NCBI GenBank assembly: GCA_964403525.1
Contig: CAYOGE010000003.1
Location: forward strand, 1 to 64,000
Reading direction: 5' to 3'
Length of the DNA: 64,000 nt
Source: JAJTGZ01 sp964403525
GTDB taxonomy: Bacteria; Planctomycetota; Phycisphaerae; Phycisphaerales; UBA1924
The position numbers and the translations under genes were made by a program. This document shows positions 8,289 to 16,136 of the stretch, one piece after another. Position 1 is the stretch's first letter, and each line of letters opens with the position of its first letter. The notes beneath the pieces are model-generated. The model had not been told where the DNA came from, ran no database searches, and saw only the letters and a list, made by a program, of their open reading frames with translations.

Positions 8289-9335
8289 ATGAGCACCACC
8301 GCCAACTCCTATGCCGATTCACCCGCCGAGGTCCAGCTTCCGACCGGGCCGCGCGACGGCGACCTGGCGATCGATCTGCACGATGTGCACAAGACCTACC
8401 GGGGAAACATCAAGGCGCTGCGTGGCGTGTCGATGCAGGTGCGCAAGGGTGAGGTCTTCGGGCTGCTGGGGCCTAACGGGGCGGGCAAGAGCACGCTGGT
8501 AAAGATCCTGATGACGGTGATCCGGCCGACTGCCTGCAGCGGAAACATGCTGGGGCATCGCGTCGGGCACAAGCCGACGTTGGCGCGGGTGGGGTACCTG
8601 CCCGAGCACCATCGCTTTCCTGATTATCTGACGGCGGCGCAGGTGCTGGACTTCTTCGGCGCCATGTCGCGTGTTGACCGGGCAACGCGCCGGGCACGCA
8701 CGCCCGAGCTGATCAACCTGGTGGGGCTCAAGGAAGCGGGTCGCAAGACGGTGCGCCAGTACTCCAAGGGGATGCGGCAGCGGCTTGGACTGGCGCAGGC
8801 GCTGATCAACGACCCGGATGTGCTGCTGCTGGATGAGCCGACCGACGGCGTAGACCCGGAGGGGCGGCGGGATATACGCAACATCCTCGCCGACTTGCGG
8901 GCGCGGGGGAAAGGGATCCTGATCAACTCCCACATCCTCGCGGAGCTTGAGTTGATCTGCGACCGCGCGGCCATCATTTACGGCGGGGAGCTGCACGCAC
9001 AGGGGACCGTAAACGAGCTCACACACTTTGGCGCTCAGTACGAGATTGATGCGGAACGCCCGCCCGGTGCCGGTGCCCCGCCGCTGCCTGAACTGACGGC
9101 GATGGGAGGGGGCGTGTCGGTGATGCGCGACACGGGCGCGATGATCACGATCGCAACAGGCACGACCAGCGCCTACGACTTTCAGCCGATCGTTGACTCG
9201 CTCCGCGCAGCACGCTGGACCGTGTCGCGCGTTGAACTCGCCCGGCCGACGCTGGAGGATGCCTTCCTGCGGGTCATCGGCACAGCGCGGGCGAAGATGG
9301 CCGAGACGAACGCGAAGCAAGGAGCCGCGGCGTGA
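8289..9335 (+). CDS. ABC transporter ATP-binding protein
   Basis: Cytoplasmic ATPase of an ABC exporter, 348 aa. Walker A is GPNGAGKST, the signature is YSKGMRQRLGLA and Walker B is VLLLDEPTDGVDPEG. The domain order and the C-terminal roughly 100-aa extension are typical of the DrrA/CcmA-like group working with a separate multi-pass permease. An in-frame GTG at 8280 precedes the chosen ATG 8289. A TAGACT at 8274-8279 lies inside the end of the methyltransferase gene, 9 nt upstream of the ATG. It overlaps the permease gene by TGATG, so the two are translationally coupled. Confidence 0.92.
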   Translation: MSTTANSYADSPAEVQLPTGPRDGDLAIDLHDVHKTYRGNIKALRGVSMQVRKGEVFGLLGPNGAGKSTLVKILMTVIRPTACSGNMLGHRVGHKPTLARVGYLPEHHRFPDYLTAAQVLDFFGAMSRVDRATRRARTPELINLVGLKEAGRKTVRQYSKGMRQRLGLAQALINDPDVLLLDEPTDGVDPEGRRDIRNILADLRARGKGILINSHILAELELICDRAAIIYGGELHAQGTVNELTHFGAQYEIDAERPPGAGAPPLPELTAMGGGVSVMRDTGAMITIATGTTSAYDFQPIVDSLRAARWTVSRVELARPTLEDAFLRVIGTARAKMAETNAKQGAAA

Positions 9336-10447
9336 TGCAGACCTGGGCCATCCTGATCGACGCGTACCGGGAGTTGAACGCTCGGAAGATGTTCTGGATC
9401 TCGCTGGGTATCAGCCTGCTTGTGGTGTGCGTCTTTGCCGGGCTTGGGATCAACGAGAAAGGGATCGAGCTGCTCTGGTTCACGGTGGAGATCGGGCCCT
9501 TGACGACGGCCCTGATGAGCCGCTCGCTGTTCTACAAGACGCTGTTCATGAGCGTCGGGCTGACGATCTGGCTCGGCTGGGCGTCGACGATCCTGGCGCT
9601 TGTTTCGACGGCGTCGATCATCCCCGACTTTGTCAGCAGCGGCTCGATCGAGGGGATGCTGGCGCGGCCCATCTCACGGTCGCGGCTCTTCCTGACCAAG
9701 TACTTTGCCAGTTTGCTCTTTGTGGTGCTGCAGGCAATCGTGTTCTCGGCGGCGTCGATCCTGGTGATCGGCGTCCGCGGCGGCGTGTGGCTGTGGGGGC
9801 TGATGCTGGCGGTGCCGATCATCACGCTCTTCTTTTCATACCTCTATTGCGTGAGCGCCCTGGTGGGCGTCTGGACGCGCTCGACGCTCGCGTCGTTGCT
9901 GGCATCGCTGGCGGTCTGGGGTGTTGTGCTGGCCATGGGAGTTGCCGAGAACGGCCTGCTCATCGCCAAGATCAGCGCTGAGAACCCGATCCCGCTGATC
10001 GAGAAGGACGTCGAAGCCCGCGAACTGCAGGTGCGCAAGGCGAAGGAATCAAGCACCGACCCGGCCGACTTTGCGAAACTTGAGAAGCGTCTGGAGGAGC
10101 GGCGGGAGGACCTGATCACTCAGCGCGAGAAGGTCGCGTCGATCGACACGTGGTACCGCATCGCGTTCACCGCGAAGACGATCCTGCCAAAGACGGGCGA
10201 CACCAAGGAACTGCTCGAGCGGGCCGTCATCAACGATCGTGAGATGGAGCAGATGGCCAACATGGCCGACGACCGCGACAACCGGCGCGGCGGCGGGCCG
10301 TTTGGTGCCTCGGACATGAAGGCCGTCCGTCAGGCCGAGAAGATCAACAAGTCTCGTTCCCTCTGGTGGGTCATCGGCACCTCGGTGCTCTTTGAGGCGT
10401 TCATCGTCGCGTGGGCCTGCCGCATCTTCGCCCGGCGCGACTTCTGA
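9335..10447 (+). CDS. ABC transporter permease
   Basis: Membrane partner of the preceding ATPase, 370 aa, with ATG 9335 overlapping the ATPase stop. It has about six hydrophobic segments: one near residues 20-40, four between about 65 and 215, and one at the C-terminus. A long charged, probably helical cytoplasmic or periplasmic stretch (about residues 225-330, with the heptad-like KLEKRLEERREDLITQREK) separates the last helix from the rest. This is the ABC-2 superfamily layout (PF12679-like). Substrate unknown. Its stop abuts the stop of the convergent TPR gene. Confidence 0.85.
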   Translation: MQTWAILIDAYRELNARKMFWISLGISLLVVCVFAGLGINEKGIELLWFTVEIGPLTTALMSRSLFYKTLFMSVGLTIWLGWASTILALVSTASIIPDFVSSGSIEGMLARPISRSRLFLTKYFASLLFVVLQAIVFSAASILVIGVRGGVWLWGLMLAVPIITLFFSYLYCVSALVGVWTRSTLASLLASLAVWGVVLAMGVAENGLLIAKISAENPIPLIEKDVEARELQVRKAKESSTDPADFAKLEKRLEERREDLITQREKVASIDTWYRIAFTAKTILPKTGDTKELLERAVINDREMEQMANMADDRDNRRGGGPFGASDMKAVRQAEKINKSRSLWWVIGTSVLFEAFIVAWACRIFARRDF

Positions 10448-11395
10448 TCAGTTTGTGCCGGCCGTGAACCGTTCGATCTCCACCATCGCGCGTTCGTCGC
10501 GGTTGCTCTGGGCGTAGGCGCGTGCCGCCTGGATGTACGCGGAGCGGCGGTCGGTCTGCTTGAGCATCGCCAGGGCCTCGACGACGATGGGGATGGTGTC
10601 GGCGTCGTAGCGGTCTTTCTCGGGCAGGTTGATCAGCAGGTCGAGCGCCTTGGCGGGCTCGTTCTGGCGTTTGTGGGCCTTCGCTTCGGCGCGGCGCCAC
10701 TTGACGCTTGCCGGGTCGATCTTCCGTGCTTTCTCAAGGTGCTGCAGGGCGAGGTCGAGGTGGTTAGCGCGGAGCTCGAGTTCACCCATGACGCCCCAGG
10801 CTTGCGACAACTCGGGGTTGAGCACGGCCGCGGTGTAGAGGCTGGTCATCGCCTCCTGCTCTTTGCCGGCCTTGATCTGCACCATGCCGAGGTAGAGCGG
10901 ATGGATGGGGTTCTTGGGGTCAAGGTGCTGGGCGCGGCTGTAGTGCTCGATCGAGAGGTCGAGCCGTCCGGCGGCGTTGGCAACCGTGCCCGCTTCGGCG
11001 AGCAAAGGGGCCGTCTCTGCGCCGAGGGGAAGGGCGGCTTCGTAGGCGTCTGAGCTCTTCTTCCAGTCGCCCTTGCCGCTGAGAACGCGTGCGAGGGCAA
11101 GGTGCAGTTCCTGCACCTCTGGATGGGCTTCGATCGCCGGCGCGAGCAGCGCGGCGGCCTTGTCCCACTCGCCCGCGGTGATCAGCGGGTCGACCTGACG
11201 GAGTGCGTCAGACGCGGTGGGCCCGCCCGAGCCACCCGCTTTGCCCTGAGCGGTTGCGGGGGTGCTGCGGGCAACGGTGACAACGCCGTAGACCGCAACG
11301 CTCGCGAGCGCTCCCAATGCCACCAGCGCAAGCACCGGGGCTGCGGAGCGTGCCGGGCGCGATGTCGCGAGACTCTTGATCCTCGGGCTCGTCAT
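10448..11395 (-). CDS. TPR-repeat protein with N-terminal membrane anchor
   Basis: A 315-aa protein with an N-terminal hydrophobic segment (APVLALVALGALASVAVYGVV, about residues 18-38) that probably anchors it, followed by at least five degenerate 34-residue TPR units from about residue 85 to 290 (for example LHLALARVLSGKGDWKKSSDAYEAALPLG). TPRs mediate protein contacts; no enzymatic domain is seen. ATG 11395 is chosen because it precedes the anchor directly; the open frame upstream to 11857 lies opposite valS and is not likely to be translated. A TACCCT hexamer is 5 nt before the ATG. Confidence 0.82.
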   Translation of the reverse strand: MTSPRIKSLATSRPARSAAPVLALVALGALASVAVYGVVTVARSTPATAQGKAGGSGGPTASDALRQVDPLITAGEWDKAAALLAPAIEAHPEVQELHLALARVLSGKGDWKKSSDAYEAALPLGAETAPLLAEAGTVANAAGRLDLSIEHYSRAQHLDPKNPIHPLYLGMVQIKAGKEQEAMTSLYTAAVLNPELSQAWGVMGELELRANHLDLALQHLEKARKIDPASVKWRRAEAKAHKRQNEPAKALDLLINLPEKDRYDADTIPIVVEALAMLKQTDRRSAYIQAARAYAQSNRDERAMVEIERFTAGTN

Positions 11396-11400
11396 GGGAA

Positions 11401-11406
11401 AGGGTA
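11401..11406 (-). promoter_or_regulatory. Candidate -10 hexamer of the TPR gene
   Basis: TACCCT on the minus strand ends 5 nt before ATG 11395; no Shine-Dalgarno sequence. Confidence 0.45.
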
Positions 11407-11515
11407 GATCGGCCCGCTGGCCCGCCCGGCGTGAGGGCGTCGGCCGGAGGGGCCGCCCAGACGCTCCCGATGAGCGTGAGAGGGCCTGCATGACCCCACT
11501 ACACTCCCCTCCCTT

Positions 11516-14500
11516 ATGTCTACGCAGCCCGACCAGACCGCTCCCCCCACTCCTTCGGCCCTTCCGGCCCAGTTCAAGCCGGCCGAGCACGAGGGTGTCA
11601 TCCGCGACCGTTGGGAGGCGGCCAAGGCGTTCCACGCCGATCCGCAGCGCGTCCTCCGCGGCGAGGCGGAGCCGTACTGCATCGTCATCCCGCCGCCGAA
11701 CGTGACGGCCGCGCTCCACCTTGGGCACGCGCTCAACAACACGCTGCAGGACATCCTCGCCCGCAACGCGCGTATGCGCGGCTTCGAGACGCTCTGGATG
11801 CCCGGCACCGACCACGCCGGCATCGCGACGCAGGCGGTGGTGGAGAAGCGGGTTCAAAAGGAAGAGAACAAGCGGCGCAAGGACTTCACACGCGAGGCCT
11901 TCGTCGAGAAGATCCAGGCCTTCAAGGACGAGTACGAGGCCGTCATCACCAACCAGCTGAAGATGATGGGGTGCTCGTGCGACTGGGACCGGCAGCGGTT
12001 CACGATGGACCCGCAGTGCGCCCGCGCCGTATCCGAGGCCTTCTTCCGGCTCTTCAAGGATGGCCTGATCTACCGCGGCAAGCGCCTAGTGAACTGGGAC
12101 CCGGCCCTGCAGACGGCCGTGGCCGACGACGAGTGCTACGAACAGGAAGTGGAAGGCGCGTTCTACTACCTGCGTTACCCGCTGGTGCACGCGGGGACGC
12201 AGGATGCGGCCATCCGTACCGGCGGGCGCGACAACGTGGACCCCGTGCCGGTGACGTGGGGCGAGCTTGCGCGACGTGGGTATCCGGGCGCGAACGCGCA
12301 CGACGCGGACGCGGAGGCGTGGGTGACGGTGGCGACCACGCGGCCGGAAACGTATTTGGCTGACACGGCGGTGGGCATCAACCCCCACGACCCGCGGGCC
12401 AAGGCGCTCCGCGGCCTGTTCATCGAGCTGCCGCTGGTGGGGCGGATCATCCCGATCGTGGAGGACAGCTACGTGGTGCTGCCGAAGGCGATCGCCGAGC
12501 AGCTGGGGCGCGACGAAGAGGCGAACGACCCGAAGGCCGGCATGGCGACAGGGTTCCTGAAGGTGACGCCCGGCCACGACGCCAACGACTACGAGATCGG
12601 CCGCCGGCACGGGCTGCCGGTGGTGAACATGATGTCGCCGGACGGGCGCGTGAGCAACGAGCACGACTGGGACGGCAACGAGATCCCGCACAACCTGCTC
12701 GGCAAGAAGATGGCCGAGGCCCGCAAGCACGTGGTGGAGGAGTTCAAGACGCGCGGCTGGCTCGAGTCGGTGAAGCCGCACCGCCACAGCCTCAAGCACA
12801 GCGACCGGAGCAAGGCGGTCATCGAGCCGTTCCTGAGCGACCAGTGGTACGTCCGCGTAACGGATGATCGGCTTGCGGGTGCGGCCAATCGGGCCCTGGC
12901 GACGACACCCGCAGGTCCCTTAACACCGAATTCCTATGCCGGCGCACCTCTCTCCCATGCGCGAGTACCTGATTCCCATGGCGGAGACTCTCCCACGCAT
13001 GCGAACGCAGCGCAAACGCACGCGAGCGACACGGACACACATGGGAATGCGGCGCATTCCCATGTGAGCGGGGCGCATCTGCGCGCGGGAGGTCCGCTCT
13101 CCCATGAATCCGACGCTCCCGCCTACGGGAAAGGTGCGGAACCGTTCGCGGGCGACAACGCCCTCACCTTCCACCCATCCCGCTACGCGAAGACCTACCA
13201 GCAGTGGCACGAGAACATCCGGGACTGGTGCATCAGCCGGCAGCTCTGGTGGGGGCACCAGATTCCTGTGTGGAGCGGCCGGGCGATGATCGCGGAAGAG
13301 GCGTGGTTGCAGTTGGAGGCGTGGGAGAAGTCGGGACGGCTTGCAAAGCAAGGCATGCAAGTTGCTGGCTCGCACGAGCGCATCGCGACTGACGTCTACT
13401 TCGCTCCAGCGTCACTGGAGGACAGCGAGATCATCTCGTTCCTCGAAAAGGCGGGCTTCACCCGCGACCCCGACGTGCTCGACACCTGGTTCTCCTCCGC
13501 CCTCTGGCCGCTCTCCACGATGGGCTGGCCCGACGACACCGCGCTGCTCAAGGCCTTCAACCCCACCACCACCCTCTGCACCGCACGCGAGATCATCACG
13601 CTGTGGGTGAGCCGCATGGTGATGTTCAACCGCTACTTCCTCGGCGAAGGCCAGGGCCGTGGCCCGGTGCCGTTCCGGGATGTGGTGATCCACGCCGTCA
13701 TCCAGGATGGCGAGGGCCGCAAGATGAGCAAGTCGCTCGGCAACGGCATCGACCCGCTGGAGATCATCGAGTCCCACGGCTCCGACGCCATGCGCTTCAC
13801 GCTGACGCACATGACGACGCAGACGCAGGATGTGCGCATGCCGGTGGAGAAGGACCCGAAGACGGGGCGCAACACCAGCAAGAAGTTCGACCTGGGCCGC
13901 TCGCTGGTCAACAAGCTCTGGAACGCCACGACCGGTGTGGCCCTGCGCAACATGCCCGCGGAGGGCACGCCTGCGCCGACCACGCCGATCGACGTCAAGA
14001 CACTCTCGATCACCGACCGCTGGCTCCTCTCGCGGCTGGAGGCAACGGTGCGTGCCGTGGATGAGGCGATCGCCTCGTACGAATACGCCAACTACGCCAA
14101 CGCCCTCTACGACTTCATCTACCGCGATCTCTGCGACTGGTACCTCGAGGCCGTCAAGCCGACGCTCAAGAGTGACGCCAACCAGCAGGCGGTGCTGGCC
14201 CGCACCATCGACGCGGTGCTGCGGCTCGCACACCCCGCGATGCCGTACATCACCGAATCGCTCTGGGCGCTGGTGAAGGACCTGCCCGTGGCGCCGATCA
14301 GCGAACTGACGATGGCCCCCTCGCGCAAGGGCGGCCTGCTCTGCACGGCCGGCTGGCCCTTCGCCGCGCCCTCGCTGAACGACCCCCAGGCGGAGGCGGC
14401 GTTTGAGCGCCTGCGAGCCTTCGCAACCGCTGTGCGGGAGGTCCGGTCCGAGCACAAGGTGCCGCCCAAGCGGCGCATCACCGCCCACATCCCCGCGGAA

Positions 14501-14854
14501 CTGGCCAAAGAGCTGGCCGTCGGCACCCAGGACAACGCATTGAGCTGGGTCTACTCCATCCTCAACGTGGGCATCGGCAAGGTGGTGACCGATAACCCCG
14601 CCCCTGGCGTCCCCGCCGCGAGGATCCGCGTTCTTGACCACGACATCGCCCTGACCGATCTTGCAGATGCGGTAGATGCCGCTGCCGAGAGCGACCGAAA
14701 AGCAAAGAGAGCGGCTGAAATCGCCAAGGAATCGGATATCTTACGGGCACGGCTGAGCAACCCGGGGTATGTTGACCGGGCCCCCGCCAAGCTGATCGAG
14801 GAAACCAAATCCAAGCTGCAGAAACTACAAGACGAATTGGACTCGCTGGGCTGA
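11516..14854 (+). CDS. valS: Valyl-tRNA synthetase with His-rich insertion
   Basis: Charges tRNA-Val; class I synthetase. The HIGH motif appears as ALHLGH near residue 70 and KMSKS within EGRKMSKSLGN near residue 740. The editing domain, the anticodon-binding domain and a C-terminal tRNA-binding coiled coil (from about residue 1055) are all recognisable. The 1112-aa length exceeds the usual 880-950. Much of the excess is an insertion of about 80 residues (roughly 462-545) between DQWYVR and the YAKTYQQWHENIRDWCISRQLWWGHQIP block, which are nearly adjacent in ordinary ValRS. The insert is rich in His, Ala, Gly, Ser and Thr and contains a DNA palindrome (separate entry). A smaller extra piece lies in the editing domain near residues 225-260. 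TACACT lies 10 nt before the ATG. Confidence 0.96.
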   Translation: MSTQPDQTAPPTPSALPAQFKPAEHEGVIRDRWEAAKAFHADPQRVLRGEAEPYCIVIPPPNVTAALHLGHALNNTLQDILARNARMRGFETLWMPGTDHAGIATQAVVEKRVQKEENKRRKDFTREAFVEKIQAFKDEYEAVITNQLKMMGCSCDWDRQRFTMDPQCARAVSEAFFRLFKDGLIYRGKRLVNWDPALQTAVADDECYEQEVEGAFYYLRYPLVHAGTQDAAIRTGGRDNVDPVPVTWGELARRGYPGANAHDADAEAWVTVATTRPETYLADTAVGINPHDPRAKALRGLFIELPLVGRIIPIVEDSYVVLPKAIAEQLGRDEEANDPKAGMATGFLKVTPGHDANDYEIGRRHGLPVVNMMSPDGRVSNEHDWDGNEIPHNLLGKKMAEARKHVVEEFKTRGWLESVKPHRHSLKHSDRSKAVIEPFLSDQWYVRVTDDRLAGAANRALATTPAGPLTPNSYAGAPLSHARVPDSHGGDSPTHANAAQTHASDTDTHGNAAHSHVSGAHLRAGGPLSHESDAPAYGKGAEPFAGDNALTFHPSRYAKTYQQWHENIRDWCISRQLWWGHQIPVWSGRAMIAEEAWLQLEAWEKSGRLAKQGMQVAGSHERIATDVYFAPASLEDSEIISFLEKAGFTRDPDVLDTWFSSALWPLSTMGWPDDTALLKAFNPTTTLCTAREIITLWVSRMVMFNRYFLGEGQGRGPVPFRDVVIHAVIQDGEGRKMSKSLGNGIDPLEIIESHGSDAMRFTLTHMTTQTQDVRMPVEKDPKTGRNTSKKFDLGRSLVNKLWNATTGVALRNMPAEGTPAPTTPIDVKTLSITDRWLLSRLEATVRAVDEAIASYEYANYANALYDFIYRDLCDWYLEAVKPTLKSDANQQAVLARTIDAVLRLAHPAMPYITESLWALVKDLPVAPISELTMAPSRKGGLLCTAGWPFAAPSLNDPQAEAAFERLRAFATAVREVRSEHKVPPKRRITAHIPAELAKELAVGTQDNALSWVYSILNVGIGKVVTDNPAPGVPAARIRVLDHDIALTDLADAVDAAAESDRKAKRAAEIAKESDILRARLSNPGYVDRAPAKLIEETKSKLQKLQDELDSLG
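12911..13156 (+). repeat. In-frame low-complexity insertion in valS with a perfect hairpin
   Basis: The stretch encodes the extra His-rich segment of ValRS. A TCCCATG-like heptamer recurs near 12951, 12973, 13058 and 13101, with more degenerate copies near 12936 and 12991 and a reverse-complement copy near 13041. Positions 13038-13050 and 13054-13066 (CACATGGGAATGC / GCATTCCCATGTG) form a perfect 13-bp inverted repeat with a 3-nt loop. The whole insertion keeps the frame. It resembles in principle the Rickettsia palindromic elements inserted inside genes, but no family relationship is claimed. Confidence 0.65.
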
Positions 14855-15978
14855 CGCTGTTGGCGGCGGTCACTGCGTGCTCGCAGCCGCAGGCCGGCCC
14901 TTCCGGCGAGGGTGTCGCTCCGTCGTTCACCGCTATCCCGGGGACGCCGCCGGCGTACAACCCCAGCGACACCGCCAGCGCGAGCGTGGTGCGTCAGGTT
15001 GAGGCCTGGTCGTTCAACAACGACACCGGGCGTGCGCTGACCACCGACAACTTCGTCATCTACACCACCGAGCGCTCGACCGTCATCACCCAGCGCATGC
15101 CGGCTTTCCTTGAGGCGGCGCTGGCGAATTACCGCACGGCCGTGGGCTCCCTGCCGACGCCGGCACGCCCGATCGACGTGTACGTGATGAACGACCGCGC
15201 CCAGTGGCAGGCGCTTACGTACAGCGTCCTGGGGGAGCGCGGGCACGCGGTGGTCAACGGCATCCGGCGAGGGGGGTTTACGACACAGGGCAAGAGCCTG
15301 CTCTACGACATCGGCGCGTTTGACACGATGTCGATCGCGGCGCACGAGGCGTGGCACGCGTACACGCAGACGACCTTTGCCGAGACGCTGCCAATGTGGG
15401 CCGAAGAAGGGCTCGCAACCTACATGGAAGGCCACCGATGGAACGGTGCCGCCCCCCGCTTCTCGGGGTGGGCCAACATCGCGCGGTTCGACCGGCTGCG
15501 CGTGGCCGTGAAGGACAACGCCCTTATGCCGCTCGAGGCCGTTCTGGCCAGTTCACCGAACCAGATGATCGGCATGCGCAGTGCAATGGGCGAACAGCAG
15601 TTCGGTGCCGCCGGCCTGGCGGCGGGGGGCGTCAACGATGGCCCGGTGCTCTGGTACTCCGAAGCCTGGGCGCTGGTGCACTTCCTGAACGAGGGCGAAG
15701 GGGGCAAGTACAGGCCCGCGTTCCGGCAGATGCTGCAGGACGCGGCCAGCGGGAACCTGCGGGCGACGGTGCTTGCCCACCTCAAAGAACCCGCCAATGC
15801 CGGACGTCCGCGTCTATTGGCGTCTGCGGCCCCGACAGAAGCATTCCGAGCCTACTTTGGCAGCGATCTTGCCGCCATCGGCGGAGAATTTGATCGCTTC
15901 TGTCGCAGGATCGTAAGGGTGGGCGCGCGCGAGGCGGTGACCCTCGGGAATTCCCCGATTGTGGCTGACGAGAAGTAA
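14836..15978 (+). CDS. Putative lipoprotein, HExxH-type metallopeptidase (DUF1570-like)
   Basis: About 370-380 aa. The core has HEAWH (Zn-binding HExxH) followed 15-20 residues later by WAEEGLATYMEG, the gluzincin arrangement in which a Glu is the third zinc ligand, so a zinc peptidase fold is likely; substrate unknown. The N-terminus reads RRIGLAGLTLLAAVTAC, an excellent lipoprotein signal peptide with lipobox VTAC, but it is encoded over the end of valS and contains no ATG or GTG. The only TTG (14860) would leave just six residues before the Cys. The candidates are therefore rare starts: ATT 14836 (used here), ATC 14809 or CTG 14851. Translational coupling to valS, whose stop is at 14852-14854, is likely. 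The far 3' part has no further recognised domain. Confidence 0.7.
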   Translation: MGLAGLTLLAAVTACSQPQAGPSGEGVAPSFTAIPGTPPAYNPSDTASASVVRQVEAWSFNNDTGRALTTDNFVIYTTERSTVITQRMPAFLEAALANYRTAVGSLPTPARPIDVYVMNDRAQWQALTYSVLGERGHAVVNGIRRGGFTTQGKSLLYDIGAFDTMSIAAHEAWHAYTQTTFAETLPMWAEEGLATYMEGHRWNGAAPRFSGWANIARFDRLRVAVKDNALMPLEAVLASSPNQMIGMRSAMGEQQFGAAGLAAGGVNDGPVLWYSEAWALVHFLNEGEGGKYRPAFRQMLQDAASGNLRATVLAHLKEPANAGRPRLLASAAPTEAFRAYFGSDLAAIGGEFDRFCRRIVRVGAREAVTLGNSPIVADEK

Positions 15979-16136
15979 TCGGCCTTGGAACCGCACCGTG
16001 ACCGGGGCATGCACGCGAATGGCCACCGGAAATGGTGCCCTGATTGCTGGCCCAACGGCCGATTTTGGTTTACATTCTGTATGGTGGGCGGTGGGTTGAG
16101 CCTCCGGTGGCAGCGTCGCCGGGCTGAAAGGTGATG

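Noticed and set aside
7570..8322. Upstream extension of the UbiD-like gene to a 954-aa product
   Set aside because: It lies antisense to a clear methyltransferase gene, and the family N-terminus begins at ATG 7569.
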